Part shown: piece after piece, positions 59,572 through 64,000 of the stretch | Layout: every line of letters starts with the position of its first letter | Position numbering within the stretch: position 1 is the stretch's first letter | Source: JABWBH01 sp964526695 | GTDB taxonomy: Bacteria; Planctomycetota; Phycisphaerae; UBA1845 | Direction of reading: 5' to 3' | NCBI GenBank assembly: GCA_964526695.1 | Contig: CAZGJA010000024.1 | Coordinates: forward strand, 1-64,000 | Length of the DNA: 64,000 bases | Notes under the pieces: model-generated | The model's database searches: none | What the model saw: only the letters and a program-made list of their open reading frames with translations | What the model was told of the DNA's origin: nothing | Translations under genes and position numbers: made by a program

Positions 59572-60113
59572 ACTCGTACCCCCTGAAAGCTCGCCCGCAG
59601 CGCCGCGCGCGGGGACTCCTCGCGCCGCGGGGCGCTGCGGGGCGATGTATCCCTTGATCCGCCTGGGTCGACCGTGATCTGCGTCTGCGTAACGGGCCTT
59701 CGAGACGGTCCCGCGCAACAGGAATGGACGTCGCACGCAGAGAGCCAGGCGCCGTTCATATCCTTGCATCGCGCCTTTTCATTACGCTGCAAACGGCTCG
59801 TGCCGAGCGCGACCGTATTTTACCATAACGCGATGGAGGATTCCAAATACGACCGATCCCGCAGCAAAACGTCGGGAGTTGTGAGGGCTGGCGGCCCCAG
59901 CAAGCCGCGCGCCAGCGGGGCGGCGCGGGGGCTGTCAGCCGCGATCGGTGCGAACATCGCGGAAATCCGCGTTGCGCGGGCGATGTGGACTCCGCTCGTG
60001 GAGCGATCCTCCCCGTCGGCGGCTTTCTGAATGGGCCATCTCGCCACTGTGCGCGCTGTGTCGAATCGCGCATCCGCTGGCAGCACGGAGCCTCCGCCTT
60101 TACCATTCCGCCG
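59572..60113. other. divergent intergenic interval
   Basis: About 540 bases between the secreted protein (minus) and the sigma factor (plus). It holds the candidate minus-strand promoter at 59817-59846. No gene is supported. Confidence 0.45.
59817..59846 (-). promoter_or_regulatory. candidate promoter of the 58408 gene
   Basis: On the minus strand: TTGGAA, an 18-base spacer, TAAAAT. The leader to the ATG would be about 240 bases. The -35 box has two mismatches. Confidence 0.5.
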
Positions 60114-60998
60114 ATGGACGCCGACAAGGGCGATGCCTTTCTGATCGACGGGATCAAGCGCGGCGATCAACGGGCCTGGCGGCAGCTCATCGAACGCTAC
60201 CAGGGCCGCTTGCTGGCGTTCGCCCGGTCGCGCGCGCCATCGCTGGCCGATGCGGAGGACGTGGTGCAGGAGGCCTTCGTCGGCTTCGCCACGTCCATCG
60301 CCAACTTCGACCCGACGCGCTCGCTGGAAACGTATCTCTTCACCATCGCGCGGTACAAGCTCTTCGACCTCATGCGCCAGCGCAAGCTCCCCACGCAAAG
60401 CGCCCCGGCCGACGCCGAGGACTGGTGGGACCGCATCTCGCCCGACGACGGCGAGTCGCCCAGCCGCGTCGCCGTCATCGTCGAGACCGCCGCGCAGCAG
60501 CGTCACCTGCTGGCCGACATGCTGCGACGCCTGATCTATGAGATGCGTGACCGGCAGGCGTTCGACGATCTTCAGGTCATCGAGCTGGTGTTTTACGTCG
60601 GGCGGCGCAATCTCGACGTGGCCGAGCTGCTGGACATCGATCAGAAGGCCGTGGCGGGGATCAAGTTCCGCGCGATTGGGAAGCTTCAGCGGTATCTGGC
60701 GGATGCGTCGCCGGACGCGGTCGCCTGTCTGGACGAGTCTATGCCGGATGTCACGGTGGCGCAGGTGTGGCGGGAGCATCGGCTGACGTGCCTGAAGCGA
60801 AGCACGCTGGGGGCGTACCTGCTGGGCGTGCTCGAAGAGCCGTGGAAGAGTTTTACGCAGTTCCACCTCGACGTGGTGGGCTGCCCGTTGTGCGTCGCCA
60901 ATCTGCAGGACTTGCAGGCGGAGGAGGACGCACTGCGGACGGGGTCGGACACCGAACGGATGTTCGCGTCAAGCGTTGGTTTTCTCAAACCCCAGTGA
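60114..60998 (+). CDS. ECF-type RNA polymerase sigma factor with C-terminal extension
   Basis: 294 residues from the Met of MDADKGDAF; a longer frame upstream (from 59985) lacks homology. Region 2 (LIERYQGRLLAFARSRAPSLADAEDVVQEAFVGF...FDPTRSLETYLFTIARYKLFDLMRQRK) and a region 4-like helix-turn-helix (VIELVFYVGRRNLDVAELLDIDQKAVAGIKFRAIGKLQRYL) are clear. A tail of about 95 residues ends with FHLDVVGCPLCVANLQDL, a His/Cys pair typical of planctomycete sigma factors that may sense or bind metal. No anti-sigma gene is adjacent. Divergent from the 58408 gene. Confidence 0.88.
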   Translation: MDADKGDAFLIDGIKRGDQRAWRQLIERYQGRLLAFARSRAPSLADAEDVVQEAFVGFATSIANFDPTRSLETYLFTIARYKLFDLMRQRKLPTQSAPADAEDWWDRISPDDGESPSRVAVIVETAAQQRHLLADMLRRLIYEMRDRQAFDDLQVIELVFYVGRRNLDVAELLDIDQKAVAGIKFRAIGKLQRYLADASPDAVACLDESMPDVTVAQVWREHRLTCLKRSTLGAYLLGVLEEPWKSFTQFHLDVVGCPLCVANLQDLQAEEDALRTGSDTERMFASSVGFLKPQ

Positions 60999-61014
60999 TG
61001 GACGGCCGAGATGT

Positions 61015-61113
61015 GGGGCACCGGTTTCCCGCCCGTGCATGTATGTGTGTGTGTGTGTGGCACAGGTTTTCAACCGGTGAAGTGTGGCACAGGTTTCCAA
61101 CCTGTGCGAATGT
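61015..61113. repeat. family C repeats plus a short TG microsatellite
   Basis: GGGGCACCGGTTTCCCGCCC, GGCACAGGTTTTCAACCGGT and GGCACAGGTTTCCAACCTGT. Between the first two lies GTATGTGTGTGTGTGTGTGG (about 61041-61060). The last copy ends 25 bases before the next start codon. Confidence 0.75.
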
Positions 61114-61135
61114 TGGAGTTGGGAGGCTCGACTGC

Positions 61136-63070
61136 ATGTTGAAATTCAGCAACACGATCACCTTCTCAATGCTTGCTTTTCTGGTGACGTCGGCAAGGAT
61201 TCTGGCCGACCCGCAAGAAGCCGCTGCACCCTTCTCCGTGCGGGAGGCCTACATCAAGCACGAATACCGCATTCCTATGCGCGACGGCGCCCAGCTCTTC
61301 ACGTCCGTGTATGAGCCGAAAGACGAATCCAAGACATACCCCATTCTCCTTCGCCGCACGCCCTACAGTGTGCGACCCTACGGCGAGGATCAGTACGCCG
61401 ACCAGCTTGGACCCAGTGATCTGTTCGACCGCAGTGGATACATATTTGTTTTTCAAGACGTGCGCGGATGTTATATGTCCGAGGGTGCATTCACGAACAT
61501 GACGCCGCACCGTCCGCGCAAGTCCGCGCCGACCGACGTGGACGAGAGCAGCGACACGTATGACACGATTGACTGGCTGCTCGCCAACGTCCCGCGCCAC
61601 AATGGGCGCGTGGGCATGTGGGGCATCTCGTATCCCGGCTTCTACTGCTCCGCAGGCATGATCGACGCGCATCCGGCGCTCAAAGCCGTTTCGCCGCAGG
61701 CGCCGATCGCGGACTGGTTCTTCGACGATTTCCGCCATCACGGCGCGTTCTTCCTGCCCCACTCCCTCAACTTTATCGCCGGGTTCGGCAAGCCGCGGCC
61801 CGAGCCAACGCAGGACCGCGGTTGGGGCTTCGACTTCCCCACGCCGGATGGATACCAGTTCTATCTCGATCTCGGTCCGCTCAAGAACGTCAATGCTCGC
61901 TATTTCAACAAAGCCAATCCCATGTGGAACGACATGGAGCAGCACGTCAATTATGATGAATACTGGAAGTCGCGCAACATCCTCCCGCATCTCAAGAAAG
62001 TCGCGCCGGCGGTCATGACGGTGGGCGGGTGGTTCGACGCGGAAGACCTTTACGGCGCGCTGAAGACGTACCGCGCCGTCGAGGCGCAGAACCCCGGCAT
62101 TTTCAACATTCTGGTGATGGGTCCGTGGGATCATGGCGGCTGGGGACGTCGCGACGGCGACCGGCTGGGCAACATCGACTTTGGCGGAAAGTCCTCGCTT
62201 TTCTACCGCGACCACATCGAGGCGGTGTTCTTCAATTATTTCCTGAAGAGTGAGGGCGACGGGCAACTTCCGGAAGCCTACGTGTTTGAAACGGGAACCA
62301 ACCGTTGGCGCACGTTCGACGCGTGGCCCCCGAAGGAAACGCAGCCGCGCACGATCTTTCTCGCACCATCCGACCGGCTCTCGTTTGACCCGCCGGCGGC
62401 GCAAGTCGAAGACGGAAATGAGCGCGGGGCGATTGCCGTCGCGGCGGAGGCGTTTGATGAGTTCGTCAGCGATCCGGATAAACCTGTTCCCTACACGGAA
62501 ACGATCACCACGCACATGACGCGCGAATACATGACCGACGACCAGCGATTCGCGTCGCGGCGCCCCGACGTGTTGACCTATTCCACGGCCGCCCTCGAGG
62601 CCGATCTGACTCTTGCCGGCCCAGTCACGGCCCATTTATGGATCACCACAACCGGAACGGACGCAGACTGGATCGTGAAGATCATTGACGTTTTCCCGCC
62701 GAATGCGCCGGACCATCCCGGACTTGCGCCCGGGCGAAGGATGGGCGGCTATGAGATGATGGTGCGAAGCGAAGTCCTCCGGGGGCGATTCCGCAACAGC
62801 TATGAGAAACCGGAGCCGTTTGCGCCGGGGCAAATCACGCCGGTGAAACTGGAATTGCAGGACGTTTTGCACACGTTCCAGAAGGACCACCGGCTGATGG
62901 TGCAGATTCAGAGCACGTGGTTCCCGCTCGTGGACCGCAATCCGCAGAAGTTCGTTCCCAACATCTTCCTTGCAAGCGAAGCGGATTTCATCCAGGCGAC
63001 GCATCGCGTGTACCGCTCGCCGCAGCACCCGACGAGCCTGACGCTCGGGGTGCTTGCGACATCCCCGTAA
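61136..63070 (+). CDS. secreted X-Pro dipeptidyl-peptidase/CocE-family hydrolase
   Basis: 644 residues from ATG preceded by GGAGG; a longer frame to 60767 is inside the sigma gene. Signal MLKFSNTITFSMLAFLVTSARILA. Catalytic Ser in GMWGISYPGFY (peptidase S15 elbow), Asp in VGGWFDAEDL, His in GPWDHGGW. The C-terminal jelly-roll domain (AALEADLTLAGPVTAHLWI...) is the XPP domain. Closest types: alpha-amino-acid ester hydrolase, glutaryl acylase or cocaine esterase. Exported, so it may act on environmental peptides or esters. Confidence 0.94.
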   Translation: MLKFSNTITFSMLAFLVTSARILADPQEAAAPFSVREAYIKHEYRIPMRDGAQLFTSVYEPKDESKTYPILLRRTPYSVRPYGEDQYADQLGPSDLFDRSGYIFVFQDVRGCYMSEGAFTNMTPHRPRKSAPTDVDESSDTYDTIDWLLANVPRHNGRVGMWGISYPGFYCSAGMIDAHPALKAVSPQAPIADWFFDDFRHHGAFFLPHSLNFIAGFGKPRPEPTQDRGWGFDFPTPDGYQFYLDLGPLKNVNARYFNKANPMWNDMEQHVNYDEYWKSRNILPHLKKVAPAVMTVGGWFDAEDLYGALKTYRAVEAQNPGIFNILVMGPWDHGGWGRRDGDRLGNIDFGGKSSLFYRDHIEAVFFNYFLKSEGDGQLPEAYVFETGTNRWRTFDAWPPKETQPRTIFLAPSDRLSFDPPAAQVEDGNERGAIAVAAEAFDEFVSDPDKPVPYTETITTHMTREYMTDDQRFASRRPDVLTYSTAALEADLTLAGPVTAHLWITTTGTDADWIVKIIDVFPPNAPDHPGLAPGRRMGGYEMMVRSEVLRGRFRNSYEKPEPFAPGQITPVKLELQDVLHTFQKDHRLMVQIQSTWFPLVDRNPQKFVPNIFLASEADFIQATHRVYRSPQHPTSLTLGVLATSP

Positions 63071-63106
63071 TGCGCGGGGACCGCCGGTCGGGAACCGGCG
63101 CGTCAA

Positions 63107-63160
63107 GGGTGGGGCTGGTCTGTGACCTGCCCTTGGTTCAGCAGGTCTGAGACCTACTGC
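63107..63160. repeat. family B repeat
   Basis: GCTGGTCTGTGACCTGCCC and GCAGGTCTGAGACCTACTG between the hydrolase and the pilT-like gene. Confidence 0.75.
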
Positions 63161-63187
63161 GTTCCTCATCAGGCCGAGCGCGCAGCC

Positions 63188-64000
63188 TCAACCGCGCGGC
63201 GACCGGATTCGTCCGACGAGGCTCTGCGCCGACGCCTTGATGCCCTTCATCGAGCTTTGCAACGCCTCGCGGCTGGGGGCGTATTCCATGGCCGTATCGT
63301 AATGGATGCGCTCCATTTCGATCAATTCGACGAGGGAATGGGTGAACGATCGCATCCCCTCGTGCTCGCTCTGCGCGATGATCGCGGGGAGATCCTCGTC
63401 CTCCTCATTGCGAACCTTGTCCTTGACCACCGGCGAATTGATGAGCACTTCCGACGCGGGGTAAACCTTGCCCGCTTCGATGCCCGGGATGAGCCGCTGG
63501 CAGAGGATGGCCCGCAGGCCGTTCGACATGCTCGATCGGATGAACGAGTGCTCGTTGCGCGGAAAGAACTCCAGGATGCGGTTGAAGGACTGGACGACGT
63601 CGCCGACGTGCAGCGTGCCGAACACGAGGTGGCCGGTCTCGGCGGCCTGGAGCGCTGCCGTCAGCGTGTCGCGGTCGCGCATTTCGCCGATGAAGATGAT
63701 GTCCGGATCCTCGCGGACGACGGAGCGCATCGCCGTGGGGAAATTCGGCACGTCCAGGCCGATCTCGCGTTGCGAAATAATGCACTTCTTCGGCGTGAAC
63801 GAATACTCGATGGGGTCTTCGACCGTGATGACGTGCATGGCTTCGATGTTGTTGAGGTGGTCGATCATCGCGGCCAAGGTGCTGGACTTGCCGCTGCCCG
63901 TGACCCCGGTGACGCAGATGAGGCCTTCGCGCGTCTCGGAAATCAGCTTCTCATAAATCGGCGGCAGATTGAGGTCGGCGTACGTGGGGATCTTGTTCTG
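63188..64000 (-). CDS. PilT/PilU-type twitching ATPase, truncated by the window end
   Basis: At least 270 residues; the gene continues beyond position 64000, so the N-terminus is missing. Frame reads QNKIPTYADLNLPPIYEKLISETREGLICVTG, Walker A GVTGSGKSSTLAAMI, Asp box and Walker B DIIFIGEMRDRDTLTAALQAAETGHLVFGTLH. These are PilT hallmarks: hexameric retraction ATPase of type IV pili. The C-terminal tail (EGMRSFTHSLVELIEMERIHYDTAMEYAP) ends at the stop by 63188. Its partner pilin-like protein lies 5 kb upstream (57218) but is not in one operon. Confidence 0.93.
   Translation of the reverse strand, partial: QNKIPTYADLNLPPIYEKLISETREGLICVTGVTGSGKSSTLAAMIDHLNNIEAMHVITVEDPIEYSFTPKKCIISQREIGLDVPNFPTAMRSVVREDPDIIFIGEMRDRDTLTAALQAAETGHLVFGTLHVGDVVQSFNRILEFFPRNEHSFIRSSMSNGLRAILCQRLIPGIEAGKVYPASEVLINSPVVKDKVRNEEDEDLPAIIAQSEHEGMRSFTHSLVELIEMERIHYDTAMEYAPSREALQSSMKGIKASAQSLVGRIRSPRG

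Overview
This window is high-GC, gene-dense bacterial chromosome. It most likely comes from the Planctomycetota, perhaps a Phycisphaerae-like lineage. The evidence is a large pseudopilin-type protein with the H-X-DG style 'FGDGHASF' ending, a second protein with 'FAFADGHVEW', HEAT/beta-propeller and FG-GAP secreted proteins, a planctomycete-style ECF sigma factor with a CPLC tail, and many lone secreted hydrolases and lipoproteins. No rRNA, tRNA, CRISPR array, phage or classical insertion sequence was recognised. The phylum call is inference.

Layout. 0-7 kb: NAD+ DNA ligase (ligA), a HEAT + PQQ-like propeller protein and a membrane protein. 7-17 kb is an accessory region. It holds an AT-richer gene for a GHKL-type ATPase, a possible winged-helix partner, toxin-antitoxin modules (one PIN gene broken by a stop codon, a RelE/XRE pair, and decayed DUF4258-like/YgiT genes) and glutaminyl-tRNA synthetase (glnS). 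Two short relics of further glnS copies flank the intact glnS. 17-24 kb: secreted proteins, then the dnaX-ybaB-recR operon. dnaX has an A10 slippage site and an open -1 frame that would make tau and gamma from one gene. 24-27 kb: a REC-GGDEF-REC-GAF-HD-GYP regulator. 27-32 kb: an abundant-looking secreted protein with its own promoter, leader and terminator, then a tight four-gene cassette (small peptide, PqqD-like, HPr-kinase-like, nucleotidyltransferase) that looks like a peptide-modification system. 32-43 kb: DinB, an orphan ABC permease, kdsD, a GT2 glycosyltransferase, a GH10-like lipoprotein, hutI, an alpha/beta hydrolase, ogt and conserved lipoproteins. 43-50 kb: rpsO-pnp, a sugar-binding lipoprotein, flavin reductase, tatD and a queD-like gene. 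50-64 kb: a TIGR04255-type gene fused or coupled to a PIN toxin-antitoxin pair, an esterase, a histidine kinase, a pseudopilin, a second copy of the 27-kb secreted protein family, an ECF sigma factor, a CocE-type hydrolase and a truncated pilT.

The most striking genome-wide feature is a set of at least eight families of short palindromic or tandem repeats scattered between genes. Several copies have entered coding sequences in frame. GlnRS carries three repeat-derived insertions and is about 200 residues longer than usual. The tail of an alpha/beta hydrolase and the N-terminus of a lipoprotein are also repeat-derived. The best candidates for undescribed biology are the PqqD/HprK/nucleotidyltransferase cassette with its candidate precursor peptide (28.8-31.7 kb), the GHKL ATPase locus (7.4-10.7 kb), and the repeat colonisation of glnS together with the glnS relics.
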